Positions 1-7,796 of a DNA stretch of 32,251 bases are shown in pieces. The translations under genes and the position numbers were made by a program. Positions within the stretch are counted from its first letter, which is position 1; every line of letters starts with the position of its first letter. The notes under the pieces were generated by a model. That model made no database searches and was not told the origin of the DNA. It saw only the letters and a list, made by a program, of their open reading frames with translations. The DNA lies in the IMG/VR virus record IMGVR_UViG_3300017757_001866, positions 1-32,251 of that record. One strand, 5' to 3'. Source of the stretch: a virus.

Positions 1-456
1 GCAAAAGAAGTGATTACACATTTTGCAAAAAAAGAAAATAGATATTCTGTTCCTACGGAATGTGGTTATAGAGAAATTTTGACCATAAAACCGTTTGGGC
101 AATTAGTATCAAAATTTGATACGGGTAATTCAGGTATGCCAGTTATACATGCTGATAAGTATAAGGTAAATGGTAAAAAAATTACTTGGTCTTTATTAGA
201 CAAAACTATTACAAGCGATATTATTCGTAAAGAAGAAATCAAAGTTGGTGGTTTAAGAGACTATGACGAGACCAGATATGTGGTAAAACTAGATGTTGAC
301 TTTGCAGGTGGGCATTATAGTGATGTGGAATTTACCATAGATAATAGGGAAGATAGAACACCTATTCTACTTGACCGTGAATTTATGAAAAGATTAAATG
401 TCATGGTAAATCCACAAAGAAAATATGTAATAACAACCAAATACAGCCTTGACTAA
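1..456 (+). CDS. Retropepsin-like (RimK-associated, Zn_protease family) protein, 5' end outside window
   Basis: The reading frame is open from the first base, so the true start is probably upstream; an in-frame GTG at 10 has no properly spaced ribosome site. An Asp-Thr-Gly motif (SKFDTGNSG, about residues 34-42 counted from that GTG) is followed by a beta-rich stretch, then a C-terminal segment (TPILLDREFMKRLNVMVNP) that resembles the Zn_protease/RimK-linked family (PF05618), whose fold is that of pepsin-like retropepsins. Members are often encoded beside ATP-grasp ligases and are thought to be aspartic peptidases. No RimK partner is visible here, but it could lie upstream. The family call rests on motif spacing only; the substrate is unknown. 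Confidence 0.65.
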   Translation, partial: AKEVITHFAKKENRYSVPTECGYREILTIKPFGQLVSKFDTGNSGMPVIHADKYKVNGKKITWSLLDKTITSDIIRKEEIKVGGLRDYDETRYVVKLDVDFAGGHYSDVEFTIDNREDRTPILLDREFMKRLNVMVNPQRKYVITTKYSLD

Positions 457-477
457 ATCATAGTTTTGTGTTATATT
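449..477 (+). promoter_or_regulatory. sigma70-type promoter (TTGACT-17-TATATT)
   Basis: The -35 TTGACT (449-454) and -10 TATATT (472-477) are separated by exactly 17 bp, with a TGt extended -10. The -35 overlaps the stop codon of the upstream gene. Predicted transcription starts near 484, just before the gene at 495, so the leader would be very short. Confidence 0.6.
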
Positions 478-494
478 ATTGATAAGGAGTGAAT

Positions 495-821
495 ATGAAA
501 AATGTAAAAATAATTCGTCTTTCAACAGGCGAAGATGTAATCGGCGATATCGAAGTAAAAGATAAACAAGTAATTGTAAAACAATCATTTGTATTAATAC
601 CAAGACAAGGACAACCAGGTGGTCCTGTTCAATTAATGTTGTCACCATGGCAACCATATACAGACGACAAAGAAGTTGTAGTTGATGAAAACAAAGTAAT
701 CACAATGATTAATCCTAAAAAGGATATCTTGGACAACTACACACAAAATACCTCTGGTATTATTAAAGCTTCACCGTCACAATCTAAACTAATTACTGAA
801 ACTAGTCTGCCTAAACTTTAA
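495..821 (+). CDS. Small beta-rich, possibly LSm-like phage protein
   Basis: I place the start at ATG 495 because AAGGAG at 484-489 sits five bases upstream; an in-frame GTG at 489 overlaps that ribosome site and is unlikely. The 108-residue product begins MKNVKIIRLSTGEDVIGDIE and alternates short hydrophobic and charged segments, as expected of an all-beta protein. This opening resembles small Sm/LSm-like proteins common in marine T4-like phages, but I cannot confirm the fold. The stop codon abuts the ATG of the ferredoxin gene, so the two are probably cotranscribed with the polymerase. Function unknown; RNA binding would be the first guess if the fold holds. Confidence 0.7.
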   Translation: MKNVKIIRLSTGEDVIGDIEVKDKQVIVKQSFVLIPRQGQPGGPVQLMLSPWQPYTDDKEVVVDENKVITMINPKKDILDNYTQNTSGIIKASPSQSKLITETSLPKL

Positions 822-1160
822 ATGATTAGTGTCTATTTCGAAAGAGATGGCAGTAAGATTAAGGTTGATGTAGAAGAGGGTTCTACTTTGATGGAGGCTG
901 CCAAGTATAATTCACATGTGGATATTCCAGAAATACCTGCTGATTGTGGAGGCGCTTGTGCTTGTGCCACTTGTCATGTATATATTGATGAAAGGTGGCT
1001 TGCCAAAATAGAAAAGATAGATTATAATAGTCCCGAATTAGATTTACTTGAATACGATAAAGACTTTAACGAAAAGACCAGTAGATTATCTTGTCAGATA
1101 ACTCTTGGTCCTGAACATGATGGATTAATAGTGAAATTGAGGAAACATGAACTTTTATAA
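822..1160 (+). CDS. [2Fe-2S] ferredoxin, adrenodoxin type
   Basis: This 112-residue protein carries one [2Fe-2S] cluster and should act as a soluble one-electron carrier. Cluster ligands are visible as C42, C48, C51 and C91, in the pattern C-x5-C-x2-C-(about 39)-C with the surrounding DCGGACACATCHVY. That spacing is adrenodoxin-like (bacterial Fdx type), not the C-x4-C-x2-C of plant and cyanobacterial PetF. The gene starts immediately after the preceding stop and overlaps the polymerase start by 14 bp, so translation is probably coupled. No dedicated reductase is in the window. Possible acceptors (host Fe-S assembly or monooxygenases) are inference. Confidence 0.9.
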   Translation: MISVYFERDGSKIKVDVEEGSTLMEAAKYNSHVDIPEIPADCGGACACATCHVYIDERWLAKIEKIDYNSPELDLLEYDKDFNEKTSRLSCQITLGPEHDGLIVKLRKHELL

Positions 1161-3636
1161 AAATGTAATAGAACACCGTGGTAAATTACTTATTCGTGGC
1201 ATACATGATGGCAAAGACTATAAAGAAAAGATAGACTTTGGTCCTACTATGTACGGATTGACACAAGAACATTCTGTATATAAAACTCTACAAGGTCAGT
1301 TTCTAAAACCTATTGAGTTTACAAACATTAGTGCCGCTCGTAAATTTCGTAAAGAAGTGGCGACAGCAAACTCTCCTATTTACGGTCTCGAAAGATACCA
1401 TTATCAATACATTGGCCAAGAATATCCTGCCGACATTGAGTGGGATAAAAGTTTAATTAAAATCTTTACACTTGATATTGAAACTACTTGTGAAAATGGT
1501 TTTCCAGATGTAGAAAATCCACAAGAAGAAATCATTTGTATATCTATAAAGAACCAATCTAACAAACAGATTATTACATGGGGTGTCGGTGACTTTCATA
1601 CAGATAGAACAGATGTTACCTATGTAAAATGTAAGAACGAAAAACAATTGATGTTTGAGTTTATGAAATTCTGGATTAAAAATCATCCAGATGTTATCAC
1701 AGGTTGGAACACCAAGTTTTTTGACTTACCATATTTAATGAATAGAATTAAACTGGTTGCAGGTGATAAAGTTGCAAACAGAATGTCGCCTTGGAATATG
1801 GTCAACAGAGGCGAAGTTGTCACACACGGCAGACCTCAAACAGTTTACAATTTATATGGTATTGCCATGTTAGATTATCTTGACTTGTATAGATGGTTTA
1901 TTCCAACAAGGCAAGAGAGTTATAGACTTGACTTTATTGGTGAACTAGAACTTGGTCAAAACAAAAACGAAAATCCATATGCAACATTTAAAGAATTTTA
2001 CGAGAAAGATTATCAAAAGTTTGTAGATTACAATATTCAAGATGTTGAGATTGTTGACGCATTAGAAGATAAACTTGGTCTTATTGACTTATCATTGACC
2101 GTTGCATATGAAAGTAAAGTAAACTATGATGATATATTCTCACAAGTTAGAGTATGGGACACATTGATTGCAAATCATTTAATGCAAAAGAATATATGTG
2201 TGCCACCAAGAGAAGAGCATAGTAAAGAGACAAAATACGAAGGCGCTTATGTTAAACCACCTATCGTAGGTCAACACAAGTGGATTGTTTCATTCGATAT
2301 CAATTCACTATACCCACATATTATTATTCAATACAATATTTCGCCAGAGAAAATTCTAGGTTCATCATCACATGGTATTAATGTGAATAAGATGTTAGAA
2401 GGAACGACACCACTTGACTATCTTAAAACAGAGGGCGCTTGTATCACTCCTAATGGTGCCAAGTTTAAAAACGATAGTCAAGGGTTTCTTCCTGAAATGA
2501 TGGAAAAAATGTACAATGACCGTGTTGTTTTCAAACAAAGAATGTTGAAAGCAAAGGCAGAGTATCAAATTAATCCAACTAACGATTTAAAGAAAGAGAT
2601 TGCTAGATGTCACAATATTCAATGGTCTAAAAAGATTGCCTTGAATTCAGCTTATGGCGCAGTTGGTAATCAATACTTTAGATACTATGATGTAAGACAA
2701 GCAAGTGGTATTACCACAGCAGGTCAATTTATTATTCGTCAAGTAGAAACTAAAATGAATGCCTATCTAAACAAAATATTACAAACACAAGATAAGATAG
2801 ATTATGTTGTTGCGTCTGATACTGATAGTATCTATGTCACACTAGACAAACTTGTAGAAAAAACTTGTAAAGGTAAAACAAATGACCAGATTGTAGATTT
2901 TCTTGGTAAAGTTTGTGATACTAAATTAGAACCTGAAATTGAAAAGTGGTTTGCCGAGTTAGCAGATTATTCAAATGCATTTAAAAATGCCATGGTTATG
3001 AAACGAGAAGTAATCGCCAACAAAGGTATATGGGTTGCAAAGAAAAGATACATGTTAAATGTTCTTGATGACGAGGGTGTTAGACTTGCTGACCCTAAAC
3101 TTAAACTTATGGGTATCGAGGCAGTTAAATCATCAACGCCTGGTGTTTGTCGTGTTAAGATTAAAGAGGCAATCAAAACCATTATGGGTAAAGAAGAAAC
3201 AGATTTACATAAATTGATTGCAGATTTTAGAAAAGAGTTTTTCAAATTACCTGCCGAAGAGATTGCGTTTCCTAGAAGTTGCAATAACTTAAAGAAATAC
3301 AAAAGTAGTAGTAGTATTTTTATGAAAGGCACACCAATCCATGTGAAAGGTGCATTGGTTTATAATCATCAAATAGATGAGTTTGGTTTACAAGGTAGAT
3401 ATCCTTATATTCAAGAGGGAGATAAGATTAAATTTATCAAATTAAAACCTGCTAATCCATTTAGATATGATGTTATTAGTTATATTACAACACTACCAGA
3501 TGAGTTTAATTTGAGACCATATATTGATTATGATACTCAATTTGAGAAAACTTTTCTTGACCCTATGAGATTTATACTTGAAGCAATTAATTGGAAAGCA
3601 GAACCAGTTGCTACTTTGGAGGCATTTTTCGGATGA
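1147..3636 (+). CDS. 43: Family B DNA polymerase (T4 gp43-like)
   Basis: Replicative polymerase with 3'-5' proofreading. Exonuclease motifs are visible: LDIETT with D110 and E112 (Exo I), GWNTKFFDLPYL (Exo II) and YNIQDVEIVDA (Exo III). The polymerase motifs follow in order: motif A FDINSLYP with D384, motif B KKIALNSAYGAVGN near residues 495-508, and motif C ASDTDSIY with D558 and D560. At 829 residues it is a little shorter than T4 gp43 (about 900) but all catalytic motifs are intact. A GAGGA ribosome site precedes ATG 1147, which overlaps the ferredoxin gene. It should work with UvsX, gp41 and gp61 encoded further along. Confidence 0.97.
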   Translation: MNFYKNVIEHRGKLLIRGIHDGKDYKEKIDFGPTMYGLTQEHSVYKTLQGQFLKPIEFTNISAARKFRKEVATANSPIYGLERYHYQYIGQEYPADIEWDKSLIKIFTLDIETTCENGFPDVENPQEEIICISIKNQSNKQIITWGVGDFHTDRTDVTYVKCKNEKQLMFEFMKFWIKNHPDVITGWNTKFFDLPYLMNRIKLVAGDKVANRMSPWNMVNRGEVVTHGRPQTVYNLYGIAMLDYLDLYRWFIPTRQESYRLDFIGELELGQNKNENPYATFKEFYEKDYQKFVDYNIQDVEIVDALEDKLGLIDLSLTVAYESKVNYDDIFSQVRVWDTLIANHLMQKNICVPPREEHSKETKYEGAYVKPPIVGQHKWIVSFDINSLYPHIIIQYNISPEKILGSSSHGINVNKMLEGTTPLDYLKTEGACITPNGAKFKNDSQGFLPEMMEKMYNDRVVFKQRMLKAKAEYQINPTNDLKKEIARCHNIQWSKKIALNSAYGAVGNQYFRYYDVRQASGITTAGQFIIRQVETKMNAYLNKILQTQDKIDYVVASDTDSIYVTLDKLVEKTCKGKTNDQIVDFLGKVCDTKLEPEIEKWFAELADYSNAFKNAMVMKREVIANKGIWVAKKRYMLNVLDDEGVRLADPKLKLMGIEAVKSSTPGVCRVKIKEAIKTIMGKEETDLHKLIADFRKEFFKLPAEEIAFPRSCNNLKKYKSSSSIFMKGTPIHVKGALVYNHQIDEFGLQGRYPYIQEGDKIKFIKLKPANPFRYDVISYITTLPDEFNLRPYIDYDTQFEKTFLDPMRFILEAINWKAEPVATLEAFFG

Positions 3637-3725
3637 CCTTGACATTAGCAATACTTTCTGTTATAATGATACTATTATTACCAACACTTTTATTATGGAT
3701 GTGGAATGACGAAGACCCTAGATAG
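3633..3725 (+). CDS. 30-residue single-TM peptide
   Basis: The ATG at 3633 overlaps the polymerase stop as ATGA, and GGAGG at 3618-3622 lies ten bases upstream. The product begins MTLTLAILSVIMILLLPTLL and ends in the acidic tail WNDEDPR, so it is one hydrophobic helix with a short charged end. It also overlaps the start of the next gene by 20 bp. The coding sequence coincides with a near-perfect promoter, so part of the sequence constraint may be regulatory. No homologue is recognised; a small inner-membrane protein is the simplest reading. Confidence 0.5.
   Translation: MTLTLAILSVIMILLLPTLLLWMWNDEDPR
3639..3667 (+). promoter_or_regulatory. Consensus sigma70 promoter (TTGACA-17-TATAAT)
   Basis: Both hexamers match the bacterial consensus exactly: TTGACA at 3639-3644 and TATAAT at 3662-3667, with a 17-bp spacer and TGt extended -10. 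Transcription would start near 3674, upstream of the gene at 3706. It would make the DUF4338-like gene and the halogenase independent of the polymerase message. Confidence 0.75.
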
Positions 3726-4806
3726 AGAACAGGCGCTACATGTTGCCAATATATTCTCCGATTACTTTGATAAGTTTAGTCGTATAGACCAGTATATGCG
3801 TGACCAGAAAATGGCACAAATAGAAACTATACCGACTTCTCTTCCTGGTATGGGATTAGATACAGAATTATTTGATGACTTTACCATGTCGCCACAAGTT
3901 ATGGATTTACAAATGGTAGAACTAGATAATCACACATGGGACACTTGTATTAATATGATATCAAGTCATAGTAATATGGTCAGTATTCCAGGTAAAAGTT
4001 TAAAACTTGCAGTAAAAGAAATGAATACAGGCAAGTATGTTGGCTTTATGAGATTTGGTTCGCCAGTTATTAACATGAGACCTAGAAATGTTTTATTAGG
4101 TAATGTACCCGACTTGCCAGTATTTAACAAGACTGCTATTATGGGTTTCGTTATTGTACCAGCACAACCGTTTGGTTTTAATTATCTTGGTGGTAAATTA
4201 TTGGCTGCCTTATGTTGTTCACATCAAGTAAGAGAGATGTTGAATAAAAAGTATGATATGAATTTAGTTATGTTTGAGACCACAAGTTTATATGGTAATA
4301 GTAAATCTGCTAGTCAGTATGATGGTATGAAACCTATGTTAAGAAATAGAGGTTTAACTGATAGTGATTTTATACCAATGATACACGGTAAACCATTCAA
4401 AGATATGTTGGCATATGTTGAAGATAAGATTGGTGTTTTTATTAAAGAAGACGCTTCAAGTAGAAAGTTAAAAATTACAACTGCTATACAAGGTCTAATT
4501 AAAAAAGCACTAGATGGTGATGACCTAGAAAAATTTAAATCTACAATTGCAAATGCTAAAAAACTTACCGAACAGAAAAGATATTATGTATCTAACTATG
4601 GTATAGAGAACTATATAGATATAGTAAATGGTAAAACAAATGAGATTGTCAAAGCACCAAACTATGATAGATTCCATGACAATGAACTGATAGAATGGTG
4701 GCGTAAGTTAGCAACAAAAAGATTTGATAAACTACACGGAGAAGGCCGTTTAAGAAATGACCTAGAAGTGTGGACTAAAGATAGTCAGATAGATATTATA
4801 AGATGA
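3706..4806 (+). CDS. DUF4338/DruA-like protein of unknown function
   Basis: A 366-residue protein placed between the polymerase and halogenase genes. Residues 112-200 contain GFMRFGSPVINMRPRN, then a hydrophobic strand ending in FVIVP, a helix beginning FNYLGGKLLAAL, then LVMFETTSLYGNSKSASQYDGM. This order resembles the core of the DUF4338 family, which includes DruA of the Druantia anti-phage system (gfgspvl, rflilP, lvETfvd, G-cYkaanW). The match is from memory of the profile and is remote. Residues 1-80 and the lysine-rich C-terminal third show nothing recognisable. The start at 3706 has only a weak ribosome site; ATG 3796 is an alternative. A DNA-related role is inferred from the neighbours. 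Confidence 0.75.
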   Translation: MTKTLDREQALHVANIFSDYFDKFSRIDQYMRDQKMAQIETIPTSLPGMGLDTELFDDFTMSPQVMDLQMVELDNHTWDTCINMISSHSNMVSIPGKSLKLAVKEMNTGKYVGFMRFGSPVINMRPRNVLLGNVPDLPVFNKTAIMGFVIVPAQPFGFNYLGGKLLAALCCSHQVREMLNKKYDMNLVMFETTSLYGNSKSASQYDGMKPMLRNRGLTDSDFIPMIHGKPFKDMLAYVEDKIGVFIKEDASSRKLKITTAIQGLIKKALDGDDLEKFKSTIANAKKLTEQKRYYVSNYGIENYIDIVNGKTNEIVKAPNYDRFHDNELIEWWRKLATKRFDKLHGEGRLRNDLEVWTKDSQIDIIR

Positions 4807-4825
4807 TAAATAAAGGAAATTATAT

Positions 4826-6448
4826 ATGTCAAAACCACAAATAACAATTGTAGGCGGAGGTACTGCCGGCCTTATAACTGCTCTTATTTTAAAAGTAAGA
4901 TTAGAAGCAGATGTAAAAATGATAGTACCAAACGATATTGGTATTATAGGTGTTGGTGAAGGCTCAACCGAACATTGGGCAACTTTTATAAAATTCATAG
5001 GCGATACTTTAACTAACAGTTTAATTAAGACCAAAGGTACTATTAAATCTGGTATTATGTTTGAGGGTTGGACACCAAATCGTGGCGATTACATTCACAG
5101 TATTTTTGGTGACTATACTAACAAAGTAGGTATGTCAGATTTTATCGCTACTAAATTTATGGGAGATGGTTGGACAAATAGAGATTTTATAGGACCAGAA
5201 TTAAATCAAAATGTTATTGCTGATTACTATGGTCCAGACCAAAAGAGACAAGAAGCTGGTGGTTATTTTCAATTTCATTTTAATACAAATGAACTAAACA
5301 AATATTTAACTGAACAGGCTAACAATTGGGGTATAGAAATTGTAGATGATAAAGTCCTTGAAGTTATGCAAGATGAAACAGGCATATCAGAGGTAAAAGG
5401 TGAGAAAGATAATTATAAATCAGATTTTTGGATTGACAGTACAGGTTTTAGAAGAGTATTGATGACACCATTAGGTGCTAAGTGGGTATCATATGGTGAT
5501 ATGTTACCACTAAAAGAAGCAATTGCTTTTCCTACAAAAGAATTAGATTATTATCCAATGCACACACAAGCATTAGCAATGAAGGCCGGTTGGAAGTGGA
5601 GAATACCTACTTATGGCAGATTTGGTAATGGTTATATTTACGATACAAACTTTATTACTAAAGACCAGGCATATGATGAAGTGTGTCAATTAATGGAAGA
5701 AGATGTTGAAATTGGTAAACATATCAAATTTACTCCAGGAAAATTAGATAAAGTAGCAATTAAAAATTGTGTTGCAATAGGCCTATCAGGTAATTTTTTA
5801 GAACCATTAGAAGCAACATCAATAGGTTCATCTATTCAACAAGCATTTTCTTTAATGCACCTTTTAATTGATGGTAAATTATCAGATTACGATAGAGAAG
5901 AATATAACAAAGGTACAGATATTCTTTTAGACAACATGAGAGATTTTGTGGCTCTACATTATATTAATGAAAATAGAAGTAGTGATTTCTGGAAACATTG
6001 TGCTACACTACCTAGACCAGAAACACTTAAAACAATGATGACAATATGGAAAGAAAGACCTATGACAGGATTGGACATGGCAAGAATATATGGCCAAACT
6101 GAATATTTAATGTTTTCAGAAACCAACTTTAATCATATAGCTTATTTTCATGGTCTTCTAACGAGTGAAGTCTGTAAAAAATACACCGAAAATATGAATA
6201 GTGGGTTAATAGAGGGGGTATATCAGGTGGAATACCAAAAGAATTTACAGTTTAGGTTCAGAGAAAATACTAGTATTGATGTCGGTATCATTCCACATGA
6301 AGACTATATAAGAGAGTTGCATAGGTTAAACGGCGACTATAAATCAATAAAATACCATTATTTTTTAGACAGGTATAATAATATGAAGATGACACCTATT
6401 CCTTCAGATAAGGATTATGTTGAACATTCCACCATTGACAAAAGCTAA
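4826..6448 (+). CDS. Flavin-dependent tryptophan-halogenase-family protein
   Basis: A 540-residue FAD enzyme of the PrnA/RebH family, which use FADH2, oxygen and halide to halogenate an aromatic substrate. The N-terminal dinucleotide motif is VGGGTAG (residues 9-15). K74 in TIKSGIMFEGW fits the catalytic lysine (K79 of PrnA). GWKWRIP matches the diagnostic WxWxIP motif, and GNFLEPLEATSI holds the conserved Glu (E346 of PrnA). An AAGGAA ribosome site precedes ATG 4826. These enzymes need reduced flavin from a reductase, none of which is visible here, so the host would have to provide it. The true substrate is unknown. Related genes are known from marine T4-like phages. Confidence 0.92.
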   Translation: MSKPQITIVGGGTAGLITALILKVRLEADVKMIVPNDIGIIGVGEGSTEHWATFIKFIGDTLTNSLIKTKGTIKSGIMFEGWTPNRGDYIHSIFGDYTNKVGMSDFIATKFMGDGWTNRDFIGPELNQNVIADYYGPDQKRQEAGGYFQFHFNTNELNKYLTEQANNWGIEIVDDKVLEVMQDETGISEVKGEKDNYKSDFWIDSTGFRRVLMTPLGAKWVSYGDMLPLKEAIAFPTKELDYYPMHTQALAMKAGWKWRIPTYGRFGNGYIYDTNFITKDQAYDEVCQLMEEDVEIGKHIKFTPGKLDKVAIKNCVAIGLSGNFLEPLEATSIGSSIQQAFSLMHLLIDGKLSDYDREEYNKGTDILLDNMRDFVALHYINENRSSDFWKHCATLPRPETLKTMMTIWKERPMTGLDMARIYGQTEYLMFSETNFNHIAYFHGLLTSEVCKKYTENMNSGLIEGVYQVEYQKNLQFRFRENTSIDVGIIPHEDYIRELHRLNGDYKSIKYHYFLDRYNNMKMTPIPSDKDYVEHSTIDKS

Positions 6449-6463
6449 CTAGTAGTGTATATT
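6435..6463 (+). promoter_or_regulatory. sigma70-type promoter (TTGACA-17-TATATT)
   Basis: TTGACA at 6435-6440 lies inside the last codons of the halogenase gene, and TATATT at 6458-6463 follows after 17 bp. Transcription would start near 6470, giving a short leader that includes GAGGTG before the uvsX ATG at 6488. Confidence 0.7.
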
Positions 6464-6487
6464 ATAACAAAAGTGAGGTGAAAAAGT

Positions 6488-7516
6488 ATGAGTAATTTTT
6501 TAACAGATATTATTAAGACAACAGGCAACGAATACGCCACATTGGCTAAAGACGGTGTTGCCGGAGGAGATGTGAGTGGATTTATCGACACAGGTTCGTA
6601 TTCATTCAATGCTCTTCTATCGGGTTCCATTTATGGTGGCCTGCCAAACAGTAGAATTACGGCAATCGCCGGTGAAGCTGCAACAGGTAAAACATTCTTT
6701 GCATTAGGTGTTGTTAAGTCTTTTTTAGAACAAGACAAAGAAGCAGGTGTGATTTACTTCGAGAGTGAAAATGCAGTTTCTAAAGACATGATTGAAAGTC
6801 GTGGTGTAGATAGTAGTAGAATAGTTGTAATGCCAGTTTCAACAGTACAAGAATTTAGAACACAATCAATCAAAGTCATTGAAAAATATTTAGAACAACC
6901 AGAGGGTAGTAGAAAACCTATGATGTTTGTATTAGATAGTTTAGGTATGTTATCTACTACAAAAGAAATGGAAGATACGGCTGCTGGTAAAGAGACAAGA
7001 GATATGACAAGGTCACAAATTGTTAAATCTACTTTCCGTGTATTGACTTTAAAACTAGGTCAAGCAGGTGTTCCTATGATTATGACCAATCACACATATG
7101 ATGTAATTGGTTCTATGTTCCCACAAAAAGAAATGGGTGGCGGTTCAGGTTTGAAGTACGCTGCTTCATCAATCATCTATCTAGGTAAACGAAAAGAAAA
7201 AGAAGGTACCGAAGTAGTTGGTAATATTGTACATTGTAAAAATTATAAGTCCAGAATAACAAAAGAGAATGCTCAAATTGATGTAAGACTATCATACAAA
7301 CAAGGTTTAGATAGACATTATGGTCTGTTAGAACTAGGTGAAGAGTGTGGTGTGTTTAAGAAAGTATCTACTAGATATGAAATGCCAGATGGCACAAAAG
7401 TATTTGGTAAATCTATCAACACAGAGCCTGAAAAATATTTTACAAAAGAGGTATTGGATAAGATTGATGAACATTGCAAACAAAAATTTACCTACGGACA
7501 AGACGAAGACGAGTAG
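6488..7516 (+). CDS. uvsX: UvsX recombinase (RecA/Rad51-like)
   Basis: Strand-exchange protein for recombination-dependent replication and repair. The Walker A motif GEAATGKT is at residues 62-69, preceded by [17 protein letters not shown], as in T4 UvsX. Walker B is the hydrophobic stretch ending FVLDSLGML with D150. A conserved stretch [20 protein letters not shown] follows, matching the UvsX loop region. At 342 residues it is slightly shorter than T4 UvsX (about 390). The gene has its own promoter and a GAGGTG ribosome site, and is followed closely by a small unknown gene and the helicase. The acidic tail GQDEDE is typical of recombinases. Confidence 0.95.
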   Translation: MSNFLTDIIKTTGNEYATLAKDGVAGGDVSGFIDTGSYSFNALLSGSIYGGLPNSRITAIAGEAATGKTFFALGVVKSFLEQDKEAGVIYFESENAVSKDMIESRGVDSSRIVVMPVSTVQEFRTQSIKVIEKYLEQPEGSRKPMMFVLDSLGMLSTTKEMEDTAAGKETRDMTRSQIVKSTFRVLTLKLGQAGVPMIMTNHTYDVIGSMFPQKEMGGGSGLKYAASSIIYLGKRKEKEGTEVVGNIVHCKNYKSRITKENAQIDVRLSYKQGLDRHYGLLELGEECGVFKKVSTRYEMPDGTKVFGKSINTEPEKYFTKEVLDKIDEHCKQKFTYGQDEDE

Positions 7517-7523
7517 ACCATTT

Positions 7524-7796
7524 GTGTTCGTAGAAAACGAACATGAAGACACAACTTGTATCAAACTTACCGAAGGCGATTACAAAGACATAATCTATAA
7601 GTATGGTAAAGTAGGATTTGGCAAAGATGAAAAGCCAGATGGCACCTTGCCTGTAATATTTGACTATACTGTATTAAGAAATCCACATGATAAGGATATA
7701 CTTGACAATCAGGCATTTATAGATTATATTGGTGATATACTTGTAGAAGTATTAGATGAACAAATTAAAAATGGGACGGCGATAGAAAGTGAATAA
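7524..7796 (+). CDS. Conserved small phage protein between uvsX and gp41
   Basis: The start is uncertain. GTG 7524 gives a 90-residue protein beginning MFVENEHEDTTCIKLTEGDY and lies just after the uvsX stop; ATG 7467 would overlap uvsX by 50 bp. The part upstream of 7524 mirrors the uvsX coding frame, so I prefer the GTG, although its ribosome site is weak. The protein is acidic and mixed alpha/beta, with YGKVGFGKDEKPDGTLPVIFDY in the centre and a helical end FIDYIGDILVEVLDEQI. I do not recognise a domain. Its stop overlaps the helicase GTG start, so it is likely cotranslated with the replication genes. Confidence 0.75.
   Translation: MFVENEHEDTTCIKLTEGDYKDIIYKYGKVGFGKDEKPDGTLPVIFDYTVLRNPHDKDILDNQAFIDYIGDILVEVLDEQIKNGTAIESE
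7702..7730 (+). promoter_or_regulatory. Candidate intragenic promoter for gp41 (TTGACA-17-TATATT)
   Basis: A consensus TTGACA at 7702-7707 and TATATT at 7725-7730 are spaced by 17 bp inside the preceding coding region. Transcription would start near 7737, about 50 bases ahead of the helicase GTG at 7789. Being in coding sequence it could be chance, but it has the same geometry as the intergenic promoters here. Confidence 0.45.

Noticed and set aside
2967-3332. 121-codon - strand frame opposite the polymerase
   Set aside because: It lies over a highly conserved polymerase region, has no plausible start context and no recognisable domain.
7338-7523. Upstream extension of the small gene after uvsX
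   Set aside because: This part of the frame overlaps uvsX coding sequence and its residues look like an out-of-frame reading; GTG 7524 is more economical.
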